From positions 4,320,379 through 4,384,378 of the forward strand of contig WNKI01000002.1 in assembly GCA_015350385.1 (NCBI GenBank): 64,000 bases of DNA. The letters are read 5' to 3'. The notes under the pieces were generated by a model that was not told the DNA's origin, did no database searches, and saw nothing but the letters and a program-made list of their open reading frames with translations. Below are positions 52,162 to 64,000 of the stretch, one piece after another. The position numbers were made by a program, and so were the translations under genes. The number at the start of each line of letters is the position of its first letter. Position 1 is the first letter of the stretch. The stretch comes from Aculops lycopersici. Lineage: Eukaryota > Arthropoda > Arachnida > Trombidiformes > Eriophyidae.

Positions 52162-55100
52162 GGAGCGGAGGCAGTGGCTGTGGCTCTGCTAGAGTTAGGG
52201 TGGCGGTGGTGGTGGTGGTGGTGGTAGCAGCAGCAGCAGCGGCTTGCAAGAAAATCATTCAAATTTTAATCCAAAACTCCAACTGAGGTAAAGTTAGACG
52301 AGCGATAGCGAGAAAGAGAGGAGAATTCTGATTGACAAGTTCACCTGCTCAATCAACTTTCTCTCTCTCTCTCTCTCTCTCCTGCACTAATCCACAGTAT
52401 CAGTCGGTTATTTAAAGCAGTTGTGCCGTTGAGGCTGGATTGGCTGTATCAAGCGAGCGGAAGTTTGCGCTTGTTTCTGCGGTTGGCTTGCGTTGGTGTC
52501 GACTTCCGTTTGCTCAACTGCGAGCGCAAAGCGCCAGCCAATCAGGAGACAGTTGCGAGTTCAGTTGGCGCCTGCAGCAGAGCAACAAGTGGAAACTTGA
52601 GCCAGCCGATAGACAATACCAGTGTGGTGCGACAATGGGCACTAATACCAGTAGCCGAGTCAAAGTTACACAAAGAGACTGGGAGAGCAAACAAATGGTC
52701 GCGACTGGCAGGCTGGGAGACAACACAAACACTGCGCCACACAACAACACGACCGCAAATGATGCCGTGGATTTGCATGGTTCCCTTTGGTCTAGTCCGA
52801 TCTGTTCTAGTCTAATCTGGCTCGTCGAAATAGCAGCCTCACCGGCGGCGGCGGCGGCGGCGGCGGCAGCGGCAGCAGCAACAACAGCGAAAGCTTCGAC
52901 AACCTGTGCGCTCTGAAGCGACAAGTCGAACGCGAGACAATCGGGTAATACAAGCGCAACCTGTTGCTGTTGTGTTGCCAATTTGCATACACTCGCTACC
53001 AACACACGAGCTTGGTATTTAGCGTTAGCGTTAGCCATTCAGCTGGAACAATTGCGTTTGTTTCTCTCTCGCGCGCTCTGGAAAAACTTTCGCTTGGCTT
53101 GTTTAAAACTAGCCAACTTGTTGTTACTGCTGCCATTACCCTTTGCTTGTGCATGACTCAAGCACAGAGGCGCCGCAGGCCAATAGTTACAACAAGCCGC
53201 TCTCATTAGAAGCTCATTAAGCACCGCAAAATATCTGCCAAATTGTGACGTACGTAGAGCGCACTGCCTGCACGCGCTCCAGCTAAAGTGAGACAGAAAA
53301 CTAGAGTTTTAGGCTTCAAATTAGAGCTTAGCGTTACGCTGTCGCTTTCAATGAACCTCGGCCGGTGTTGGCGGTGCCGGTGCCGCTGCTGGGCTGTAGA
53401 GTTGCGGCGACCTGTTGTGCACTACAAAGCACAGCGCGCGCCGATCAACAACCTGTTGCTCGTGCACTGTTGTCTGCTTCCAATAAACAGGTGAAGTCGC
53501 CCACACAAGTGGCTGTTGCGTCTAACCGAGTTTCTGCTCACTCTTTTTGCACAGAAAAAGGCACTTCCAATGAGCGACAGGAACAACCACCACAGACCTA
53601 CTGTCGCTCGCATTGGGAAATGCGAGCGACTTTTCAAGGTCAACCGGAACACGAGCAAAGCTAACAAACCCCGCGAAGTTGGAGCTTCGCAGCCACAACT
53701 TTCGCTCCTCTCCCCACCTCAAAGTGTATATGTTTATCTATGGAGCTACAAATTCAGGTTTTTTACAACATTTTACAAGTCAAATCAAACTCAAACTTCC
53801 CCTTGCCAATCTGCTGTTGTTGTTCCCATCGCCAAAAGACACATCTGTGTTGCCGTGGTCTCGATTCTGGAGCATCGGGTGCCACTTTACCTGCGCCAAG
53901 CAACAGGTAACTCTTAGTTCATACTTCAACTTGCCATTGTGATTCGTTGCAGCCGCAAACTGCATTAAACTAGAAGCGTGTGATTGATTTGCGTAGCGAC
54001 AGCGGCGGCTCCTTTTCCCTTTTCCCTTATCCCACTTGACTCTAGCAATCAACTGCAATACTGAAGCTGCAAGTCGCATTGCATTGCGTTGCTGGCCAAA
54101 AAAGAGCTGGCTAAATAATGGCAAGCGCCATTGTATTGTGCCGGCGTCGTCTATGTGTCGGCACTCCACTTGATTCCAAGCGCGTGCGCCCAAGTGTCTA
54201 CCTGTCGACCACCACCACCACCACCAAATCTGACGGCTCAATTGCCTCGCTCGCTAGCTCGCTGCAATTGTCAGGGTTTCGCGCTTATACAAAAGAGATG
54301 GAGTGAGCTAAAAAAACTCGCCCGACATTCGGCGAGGAGGAAAGAGAATCAGAACGCCCACCTGTTGTCTTTGTCTTTGCATTTGGCGCTTACGTGCGCC
54401 AAGATTATTGCGTCGGCTCTCAATTGCTCTTATCATTGCGCAACTCGACCCAAGAGCTAGACGCCGTGTGCCTCTTTCACAGGTGAAGTTCAAGCATAAG
54501 TCACCAAGAGACAATCATAGTCTCTCATTTTTTCAACTTCTCTCACTCTAATCATGCACCCTAAACGTATGGAAAGAGTAATGACGAGAGGCGCGAAAAA
54601 TTTTGGATCCCAAAGATGCGGAAATTTTCCACACTTTTCACCTGAGAAACAACGCAAATTAAATGTAAGTTTAACCTGAGGTGGTGCCTGTTACGACAAA
54701 AAGCGGGCAACTTTTGAGGATGAACTGGAACTAGAAGCCACCCAAGATGCACATAAGAAACAACTACATGTTGCCGCCGCTGCTGATGAGCCTGTCGCAG
54801 CTCCATTTCTTCAAAGACGTAAGAGCCAAAGTTGCTGTATCTTGCAAACGAGCCGACAGAGACAGGAATTGAAAGTTACCTGCTGCCGCCGCCGCCGCCG
54901 CTGCTACAGGCAACATTGACGTCAACCTGTTGAAGTTTGAATCATTTCTCTGTCTCAGAACTTGGGATCAAATGCGTCACCTGCGTGGGGGGAAATTATC
55001 CAAGATGCACTTCATTCTAGAACCATGAGTTAGTGCGCGTGAGGCTCGTAAAAGTTTTTCACTCTCTTCGCCAAGTTGACCTAATTTGACTGCTCACTTA

Positions 55101-56272
55101 GTCGCTCACCTATTCGGTCACTCATTTGCTCGCTTGCTCACTTTCTTAACAAATTAAGCGAGTTGGTTGTCTGGTAGGCAGGCAAGAAATGGCGGCCACT
55201 TGTTTGATTAGCTGGCTTCGTGTTATTTTTCTAGTCCAGTTTATCACATCAACAGATCCCAAGTTGCTTAAAAATTTCTACGCCCTTTCTGCAATTAGAG
55301 TTCAAGTAGATCAACTCTGACGCGTTGCTCGCTGGGACAGTAGATCACAACATTTGCCATTGCTCGCCATCTATCAATTGACTGCTCAACTTCCCTCCGC
55401 CTGGTTGATTATTATTCGGATGAGCAAGCATAAGTCAAAAACTCTCGCAGGCAGTTATTATTGAAGTTGGTTTGATAGCTTGATTCAAAAATGAAATGAA
55501 ATTAGATTAAGAGAAGCACCTCTTCTGGAGACTTGCACTCTCACGGTAACCTCTTGTTGCCCTCTGATTGGCCTTTTGCCACCAAACTTCTGTGCCAGAC
55601 TGTCTGCGTTACGTCTCGCAAGTTACCAGCAACAATGAACTGCCCTGCCAGTGGATAAACTGATCAACATTTAGAGGTAAAAAGTTGATTTAGTTGTTAC
55701 AACAACAGGATTCAACCACTTTGATTCGCGTGTCGACGCCAATCCTAGTCTTGTTCGTTTATATTAGATGTATTATGAATGAAAAGGTTCGGAGATTATT
55801 TGGGCCTGAATAGTAAAAGCGAAACGGTCAATTTGTTGGAGTAACCGGAAGTCCCGGGTTCCTGTTTCGCCTGCGAGACTCAATGTTGTTGCAAATTTGA
55901 TTGGACCAAAAGGCAGCGGTGGTGGCTAATCTGGGCGACAAACTGACGCCTCGGGCAGATGGGCGCTCAACGCTTACTCGCTCTTCTGACGCGCAACAAG
56001 TTAGCCAAACTTCTAGTTGATTATGACGGACAACCTGTTGCTCTTGGCGCCTCATTACATCATCATCATCACCATCCACTCACTATCCAGCTTCAACGTT
56101 TTTGTGTAGCATATCATCGCCTCAATCGGACGTGTGCGAGCGAGCGAGAGAATAGAGTAGAATAAAAGATTCCACTTTTGTCCTCACTAAACAAACTGAT
56201 TTTTCAAATCCAAACCGATCCGATTTGTAGCGCATTTTGAGGAAAAAGAGCAACACAAACGAGATCATTGCG

Positions 56273-56275
<3 letters not shown>

Positions 56276-56309
<34 letters not shown>
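56276..56309. repeat. TC dinucleotide tract
   Basis: About 16 uninterrupted TC units. Confidence 0.85.
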
Positions 56310-56310
<1 letters not shown>

Positions 56311-59300
56311 GGCTAAAGCTGAATGGAGCGAGCAGAAGAAAAAAGAAGACAAACTAGAAGAGGATCAGGTACCAGCGTTTGGCTAAACGCAGGGCAGTCG
56401 ATCAATCATAATCACCTGAGGATGCTGGCCAAGCAGTCAGGTGGATGCGAAGCGATAATTGCGCAATCGCCCTCCTCACTCATCGCCTGGTTCTCTTTGG
56501 ATCTAATTTTCTCTTGCTTTTTGGCCAACTGGTTTGCCAGGTTGGCAAACTTCTCAATGGCGAGAGGGGCGCATGAGTTTAATTCAGTTGTGTTGCTATT
56601 CCGCAGTCATCGCGGAAAGCACAAGCAGTCCCGCAACTGCCACCAGTTGACTGCATTAAAACCACTTGTTGCCTCACCTGATCTGCTAGTTGCTTCTTCT
56701 TCTCCTCTCGCTTTTATCTTGATTGAGTCATCGTGTTTTCAAAAGCCATGTTGCCGTGTTGAGATAAACGGAGCACGCGAATTTTGCGGCAGCCAAGGCC
56801 GGCAAAAGCAAGCATAACCATCTGCTTTGGACTCTCCACACTAAGTAAATTTTAGTTTGTTTGTTTACCTGAGTATTTGTTTGTTCAACGTGCAAGAATG
56901 CTTCATAGCTGATCGCCTCTTTTGTGGTGATATAAGAGGAGAACCTTTATTTCTACCAATTCGTTCCGACAATCCAATTTGAGTTTGATTGGCGAGATTT
57001 GCAAGCTAGTCAACAAGTTTTGTTGATTTCAATGTCTTATAAAACGATTGTGATCATTTACGAAAATCTGATTAGATTAGGTGATTTGATCCACCTAAAA
57101 TATTCTCCAACTTGTTAGTTTGTCTCAATTAGTGAGCCTCGAGTTATTGTTTTTCCCTTTTTTTAATCTTGGTCACTTTTCTCAACACTTTCTGTCATCA
57201 TTTTATCGCAAGAACCTCGTTCGAATTTCTGATATATCATAAGTTTCAACCTTCACATATTTCAAAAGATATGCAACACTGTTAGGCTAGATTACAAGTT
57301 AATTAATTAGAATTACAAATCATGCTATCGCTCAGGGGCGTCGTAGCTAATTATTAACTCATTTCATCGAGTCAACTATCCTTTATTCTGCTGAACAGCG
57401 ACAAGTGGAAAAGTTTTGTTGGCGCATCTAATCTCACAAAACGGTTCCTGTCATCGTCGTGTTGCATCTCAAAAATGAATTCCACTAGTAATCTATCATC
57501 ACTTGTCGACAAAATTTATCTGGCCAATGAGCAGAACCGGGCGAGTGGTGATAATTCTTGAGTGCGATCACAATCGCGAGCACGCGTCAGGTAAATGGGA
57601 TCAAGTTTCGCGCCTCTCTTACTTCTCTCTTGGAGTCAACTGAGCGCGCGAGACGCGTAACTTTCAGTATGGCTACAGAAAGTCAGCTGCGACGTCACAG
57701 AAAATCAAATTTAGTTCACCTTTTTAGCTCAAAGGTATCAGCTTCAAGTTGGTGGAAGTGATTAGCTCAGTTATTATCCTTATTATTACTATTATTATCG
57801 CTGTCGCTACTGCCATTCGGTTCAGCGTGACGCTGGCGCGTTGAACGCAAAAGGGTGTCAGGTAAGAGGAAACGCCAAGACAACTCGAGACCGAGCGACA
57901 ACCAGCTTGGTCTTGTAATCTTCCCAAAAAAGTCTTGGGAGAAAGCTCAGTCGCAGTGAGTATCGAGAGTAACCGCAGAAGCGCTCCACTGACGCAAATT
58001 GGGGGCTCACTAATGGCAGTCTGCTCCCAACCCTGCTAGCTTCCTCCCCATAGGTAAGGGCACCTGACTCGCCGACTGTCTACCTGGGGGCAAACTTAAA
58101 TTTGCCAAGCTAGCCGATGATGATGATGATTCAAGCGGGTGGAAGGCGGGCGCGCGCAAGGGAGCGGAAAGTGTTGTGTGAAAACACAAAGGCAAGCGGG
58201 TGCGCCATTTGAACGAGTTAAATGCCGAGCGACGACGACGGACTGACAATGCGCAAGCAACAGGTTGTTGCTCATGCGATCCAATTTACGTGCACACTCA
58301 AGTCGCGCTACGCAACTCGGGTGCGCAAATTACCGGCGGGAGTTTAAGGCAGCAGAGAACCCTGAACGAGTTCAAGTTCAAGAGTCAACTCTAGTTGGTT
58401 TCTAAACTAAACTATGCTAAATTTTACTTTACCTCACCACCCAACTCACCTGTGGCGACTTATGCACAAAAGTGTGCCAGTTAGAGTCTACTTTGCTTGT
58501 AGCCGACTCTAATTTCGCAAACGTGAACCAGAAATCTACTCGAGAATGGTACTAAATTTAGTTTCAAACTAAACGTTTGCTTGTTCTCACGGCGAGCATA
58601 TCAGCTAGTTGGCAAATGATCAAGTTTTACGTGGCGAAGATCGCGAGATTGAATTAGTTGATTTGAATTTGCAGGATAAGGGGGGGGGGGAGAGAGAGAG
58701 TGGCGGCAAAGAGCGACAAGTGGTGCAGCTTCCGTGCGCCAAGCAACTCAAGTAAATTAGACTAGACTTAAAATTGGAGACAAGACTCGAAAACCACACA
58801 CACAAACACAAATCAAGTGAATACATATATTCCAAGTTCCCATTTTCCATTCACGACGAGACTAGCTCTCCATTCTCGTCAGGCTAATTTTGTCGCGCCG
58901 TAGCATTTGTGCCTGAACGTAAGTTTGTCTGTCTCGTTTCCCCCTCAAATTAGCTAATTTGGTTCACTTAGTTACCAGTTTGCCAATGGAACTCTTTTGG
59001 CTTGCGCCATGCCAAAAGAGCAGTGGGCCGATTAGTGGCTTCTTGTAGCTTGTTGTTTAAATTCCTAGCACTGAGCGAGGAGCTATTAGTTTGTAAGCGC
59101 GCCAACTACCACATCAACTATTTGCATCCACGACGCAACTCATTTGCCGACTAACAAATGGTAGTGCGATTATACTGCTCATGCTTACAATTGCAGTCAA
59201 CAAGTCACTCTTGATCCCTGTGAGGCTCGGCCTCGATATGCACGCAAAAAACCAAGACCAACTCGTTGGTTGCGTTGTGACTTACGTGTTACTCAAATTA

Positions 59301-60907
59301 CTCAAAGTATTTAAGTGTAATTTCCCCATTCGTAATTGAATCCAAGTGAGTGGACAACAGACTCTCTAGGAAAAGCCTCACTGCTTGCTTCTGAACCACC
59401 TGTTAAGTGGGCGAGCTTTCCTGAGTCCGTGTCCGTCTTACGCCCACCGACTGGACCAGCCGAGATATACAACCTCGGCCAAAAGTTAGTAGAGATGTTT
59501 GCCACTTGAAAGCAGCGAGAATAATGGAGAGAGAAAATTCCGGCTTATCTCCATTGACACCACAACCGTTTCCACGATAGACTTGCTCGCCGGAAGCAAA
59601 AGTCTGGAACAGGCCACTCTGTTTCCATTCAAGAATTCCCTTTCAAACAAACCAACGGAATCTCGCCTCCTAAAATTGTTTTCATTTAGCAGACATTTAG
59701 TTAGTGTACTAGTCAATGGAGGGGGGGGGGGTTAGGTTACATTGAATTGAATAGGGAGAGATAATCCGACTAGTATGTGTGTGCCGCTCTCTTGCTCCCG
59801 GTCAGCGAGAGAGGAGGGGAAGTTTGCCAGAGTGTGGTTGCTGTTGTTGTCAATGTCTTCGTCTTGATTGCTCACAGAATTTAAAACTTTTAACAACTAT
59901 GTTTCTGAACAGTGACAATGGATCCGTCAAAAGGCGACAATTAGCCGCTTGACGAGCGCAAAGGTAGAGAAAACAATTGTCACTGGCCAACTTGTTGCTT
60001 CTCTCGTTTACAGAATCAGTCGAGATTTAAAAGCGCAAAGACAATAGTGTTCGTTGATGTTCCATGTGCCCCAAGCAAGTGGGTGAGCGAGTCAGTGAGA
60101 GAGACCCAATGAGTTTGCATGCGAACAATTTTTCCCCGTTTTGGCCACTTGAAAGGAGCCAGTTTGCAGTAATAACACTAAATTGGGCCCCTCAAGTCAA
60201 ATGACCGGCCGCCGGGAGAGTCGCTCGATTTACCAAGCCAAATTGAAGTGCCCAGTGGACGAGAGGAAGTGGAACTCGAGCCTCGAGGTTTGGGAAAAAG
60301 TTTTAATACTTGGCCAGAATTTGACTTGAATTCGAGACTTTTCCAACTCGCAGCCCAAATGAGGAGAAGGCAAAAGAGGAGACTCGACTTTATTAATAGT
60401 AAGACGAGGAGGCGCAAGCACGAGTATTACGTGATCATTTCACGAGACGCTTTGTAACGTAACGCAATTCCACTTTAGGAGGAGAAAGTGAACTCGCTTG
60501 CTGCAGCTCATTTCAAATTCGGCGGCCAAGAGTGCCGCTGCCGCTGGATTGGCCATTTAAATGGCCGAGAACTTGCTCCTTCTTCTTCTCTAGCTTCTTC
60601 TGCGGTAACTCTGCTGCTCGCTGATATCGAATAGCAAGCTAACCAACAAACAAAAAGACGCTCGTGTTTTCCAAACGTAGACCAAACGAAGTTGTTTTTG
60701 TTGTTGTTGTTGTTGTTGCTGATGCTTCTGCTTCTGCTGTTATCGTTCGTTGTTGTTGCTTAATCCGCTGGAACCTGAATGAGTTTCTCTCCTCAGCTCT
60801 AACTTGCTCGCGTGTCCTTCTTTTTATCTTCTGGCCCCTCGAAGTTGGAGTGCAAGTTAGATCAGGGTTAGTAGCGATTGCAACACGCGGAAGGCGAGCT
60901 CAGCCCA

Positions 60908-60956
60908 TGTAAATATATATATATATATATATGTTATAAATATATATATATATTTT
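60908..60956. repeat. (TA)n microsatellite pair
   Basis: Two TA runs separated by GTTATAA, together forming an imperfect palindrome. Confidence 0.8.
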
Positions 60957-62089
60957 AACCGAGAGAAAAGAAAGAGTCGATTGAACATGAGAAACCATTC
61001 GATAGTTTAACTGAAACTTTTGTCCCTCAATATTGAAGTTAAAACAAAACGACTGACGAGAGTGAGATTAGGATTACGAGTAACTTTGGCGCCTTAATTG
61101 AGCGGATTGTTGATTGCAATCAGCTGCATATGAATAAATGAGTTAACCCTTCAGCTAAAGACTGTAGGCTTTCTCAAATGCAGCGCCCCCTGCTCTTTCT
61201 AGTTCCTTTTCTCTCCCCCTTCCTCCTTCCCAATGGCCGATTGTTGTCTGCAGGATCTATTGCAAACACAACAAATATTTATAGCAACCAAAGCAAGAAG
61301 CAGTGTGAGAAAAGTTGCAAGTGCAGCTTGTCCTGCAGATACAAATCTATGTGCGCTTATAAAATAATCGCAGGAACACAAAATGAGGCGAACCCGTGCA
61401 GTCGTTCCAGTTTAGCGGGCGAGAATCAACAAGTAGCAGTAACTCGTTTGTGTGGTTGTGTGCGCTCGCGCTCGTTGCGTGTGCGTGCCGCCCTGGGACA
61501 GCCACAGGTTGCCGCTGACTTGATTCAAAACTTGGGTAAGTCTACTGCTGCGGCTGCTGCTTCTACCGAGGCTTCCACTAGAGGTAACTACTACTGAGGG
61601 ATTGTGATTACGTACACAGGAGCGAGTTGCCGCCTCTAAGGCTATCGTTGGCGCCGCCGATGAGGAAGAGGAGAAATCTAGTTTGCTAAATTTCAAGGTC
61701 ACCTGGGCGAGCGCGCTAGCAGTTTCGATTCAACAAGTGTGTGTCTGTGCTCGCAAATCGCGACTTACCCTTTCGACTTCGCTCGTCTTCGCCGCTTAAA
61801 CCTGGGAAGCAACAGGTAGTTGATGTCGTGGAGTGTTCAAGGGAAATAAGTGAGAGGGAGAGAGAGAGAGAAAGAGCAAACAAACCTCTTGCTCTCAACG
61901 ACTTGTTGAGTTGGCGCGCGGCAACTGCGAGCGTTAAACTAGAACTAAAACTGAATTAAAGCGAGTCGAGCAAGTGAACGAGTTGTCCTCTTCTTCCTCC
62001 CGATTTTTGGTCGGCGGTTGCCACACATCGGGAAAAGTTCACCTGTTGAAGCCGAGGTTGTCTTTTTGGTTGTTGTTGTCGTTGTTAAT

Positions 62090-62125
62090 GTTAACGTTAA
62101 CGTTAACGTTAACGTTAACGCTAAC
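62090..62125. repeat. (GTTAAC)n palindromic hexamer repeat
   Basis: Five perfect GTTAAC units (62090-62119) and one GCTAAC. Each unit is its own reverse complement, so the array can fold on itself. Confidence 0.9.
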
Positions 62126-62994
62126 GTTGTCCTCAGGAGAGGAGACCGGAGAGTTGCGATTGAAAGTGATAGCGAAAGGCAGAGGCAAAGAAAAGGGCTT
62201 CTTTCTTCGCTCTCTTCGAGGTCTAGACGCCAGACAGAAGGCATAGAGACGATTGGTATTAATAATCATGATAATGATAATAATAATAATGACGAGCCGC
62301 CGATCATAAACTTGTCTCGCCCTTGCGATTTTCTTTGAATTCAATCCAAAAATCTTAGACTCCTCGATTTGCGCCACTGACTTACTACTGAGCTTGCCAT
62401 TCTGTTCACCCATTAGATCAATTCCATAAGTCAGCCACTCGCTTGCGCCACTTCACGTAAACTCGACAGAGAGCTCGAGAGCTCGCGCACGAGCTACCAC
62501 CTGTCGCGAGTTGGCTTAGGTTGGACTGCAGGCGAAATGGTAGTAGCTAACTTTGATTGGCGTCATCATTATCGACGTGCACAACAAGTGGTTGCCGCTA
62601 GTCTCTTCTTCTTTTCCTCTCACTCTCCATTCCCTTTTGCTCGTTTTATTCTTTGACAGTGATTCGCGAGCAGCAGAGAGTTAGTTGGAATCTCGCTCAC
62701 CTTCTCCGCTCCATCCGCTCCCTTACCTGAGAGGTCGTATAGATGGTTGTGGTTGTGTTGTTGTCGTCTGCGTTGCCGTCGTCGCCGCAGCAACAGCAAC
62801 AACTAATCAACAGGTAACATTTGAGCAACGATCTCGCTCGCTCGCTCTCTTCAGTCGCTTACCTGCAAGTCTAACGTTAGAAGAAGAGTGGGGGAAAGAA
62901 GAGGTAAACAAGAAAATGAGCGACAGGTTGTCTGTCTAGAGCCTCGGGGATTTACTCTCGGGTCAGTAAATTTTTGAGCCAAGTTGGAGGAGTG

Positions 62995-63027
<33 letters not shown>

Positions 63028-63803
63028 CGCCGCCATCGCCACCAAAACTAACGTAAGAGTAGAGGGCAACAAACATGTAATGATACATCAAACTCCCGAT
63101 GCTCTAATCTGATTTCCATCTCTCACTCTCCCATCGATGCTGCAACCGCCGCCGTCGTTGCCGCCTCAGTTGTGAGAATCTCAGAATTTCAGTAATGTAA
63201 ACGCCGGCGCCTCAACTATGAGAGATTAGCTGGAGGAAAGTGATTGGGGCACCGCAAGACGACAGATGCCACGATGAGGACGTCGCCCGAATGTCGTCGT
63301 CGTCGTCGTTGAGTTCGTCCCGATTGCAGGAGGACAACTTGTAAGATTTCCCTCGAAAATCGACTAGCTCACCTGCTGCTTCTGCTGCTGTGGTTGTTGC
63401 CGCAAGCTTACTTACTAGTTAGTCTTACAGTAGACACAAGTTGAAATTTATTTTTATTTTCCAAGCAAGTCCTCGCCATCAAGTTGCACGAGTTCCCCTT
63501 CAGTGTCGTCATTAACTGCAGCGGGCGTTGCTCGCTTATTGGTGCGTATGTGAGTGTGTATGTGTATGTGTACGGCGGTTGTCGCGCCGCCTGCAAGCAA
63601 CAATTTGCAATGAGCGTTGCGGCGCGCCAAAACCACCTGTGGACTGCGTGCACTTAATTTCAACGGAAGTGTCACGCGTTTACCTTTCTTTTTAGAATGA
63701 ACTTAATTTTTTTCTCTCTCTCCTCCCTTAATTTTTCGATAATACAGCAATACAAGCAGCAGTCAAGTAAAGCGAGCAAGTTTTTATTTCACCTGCGCAC
63801 TTA

Positions 63804-63925
<122 letters not shown>

Positions 63926-64000
63926 TAGTACGTACGTAGACGACGTACGACGAGTAGTAGTACGAGACGAGAGAGAGAGACGTAGTAGTAGAGTAGTAGA
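63926..64000. other. Scrambled GTA/ACG low-complexity tail, probably assembly noise
   Basis: After the GA array the sequence becomes irregular mixtures of GTA, TAG, ACG and GA units with no C-rich or T-rich content, typical of unpolished long-read sequence in or beside a dinucleotide satellite. Treat as unreliable. Confidence 0.6.

Noticed and set aside
61178..61597. 139-codon frame with hydrophobic start and some cysteines in the knirps upstream region
   Set aside because: Basic, Ala/Ser-rich, no domain; part of a generally repeat-rich region with similar random frames on both strands.
62018..62338. Frame with (VN)n repeat
   Set aside because: Direct translation of the GTTAAC microsatellite.

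Overview
This is animal, almost certainly arthropod, nuclear DNA. It carries a knirps-type nuclear receptor (NR0A), a protein of the trynity/neyo/nyobe/morpheyus PAN-ZP class, an ebi/TBL1-like WD40 protein, a TFAP4/crp bHLH protein, an arthropod-style TATA plus TCAGTT promoter, and AATAAA signals close behind stop codons. Coding regions are almost free of introns: the 1283-codon P-type ATPase, TBL1, PA2G4, SH3BP5 and TFAP4 are each one open frame. I could support introns in only one gene. Extreme intron loss with compact tail-to-tail genes fits a miniaturised acariform (eriophyoid-like) mite genome; that placement is inference.

Layout. 1-470: 5' part of a MARCHF1/8-like membrane RING-CH ligase (-). 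1.9-2.7 kb: E2F4/5-type factor (+). 3.1-3.5 kb: small secreted protein (+). 3.7-4.7 kb: TFAP4 (-). 6.75-7.0 kb: small cysteine-rich secreted peptide (+). 7.5-9.4 kb: TBL1/ebi (-). 10.9-12.8 kb: type II TGF-beta-receptor-like pseudokinase with no receptor part (-). 14.6-25.6 kb: three-exon PAN-ZP membrane protein (+). 28.7-30.9 kb: ZP-N-only membrane protein (+). 31.1-31.9 kb: short TM-PLAT-like protein (+). 32.0-33.2 kb: PA2G4 (-). 34.1-35.8 kb: SH3BP5-like Rab11 GEF (+). 35.9-39.8 kb: Na+/K+-ATPase alpha-like pump with a large insertion (-). 40.2-41.2 kb: enolase-phosphatase-like pseudoenzyme (+). 41.6-44.5 kb: repeat protein with a one-base frameshift (+). 44.9-46.9 kb: nitric-oxide-synthase-derived reductase-only protein (-). 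47.4-48.3 kb: knirps-family receptor (-). 48.3-64 kb: no convincing gene; a long putative regulatory domain upstream of the knirps-type gene, ending in a GA satellite and scrambled low-complexity sequence.

Three themes stand out. (1) Three adjacent-scale 'dead enzyme' genes: a pseudokinase, a HAD pseudophosphatase and an FMN-less, heme-less NOS reductase remnant, all with intact open frames. (2) A short dispersed DNA motif (CAACAAGTGG, CAACAGGT and the dyad CAAC-N2-GTTG) recurs far above chance in the knirps upstream region, in the PAN-ZP introns and ahead of the ZP-N gene; it may be a cis-regulatory code (Grainyhead-like or Scratch/Snail-like), or a dispersed genomic tag. (3) Very compact 3' ends, including two genes whose stop codon overlaps the poly(A) signal. 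No tRNA, rRNA, CRISPR or transposon was recognised by eye.
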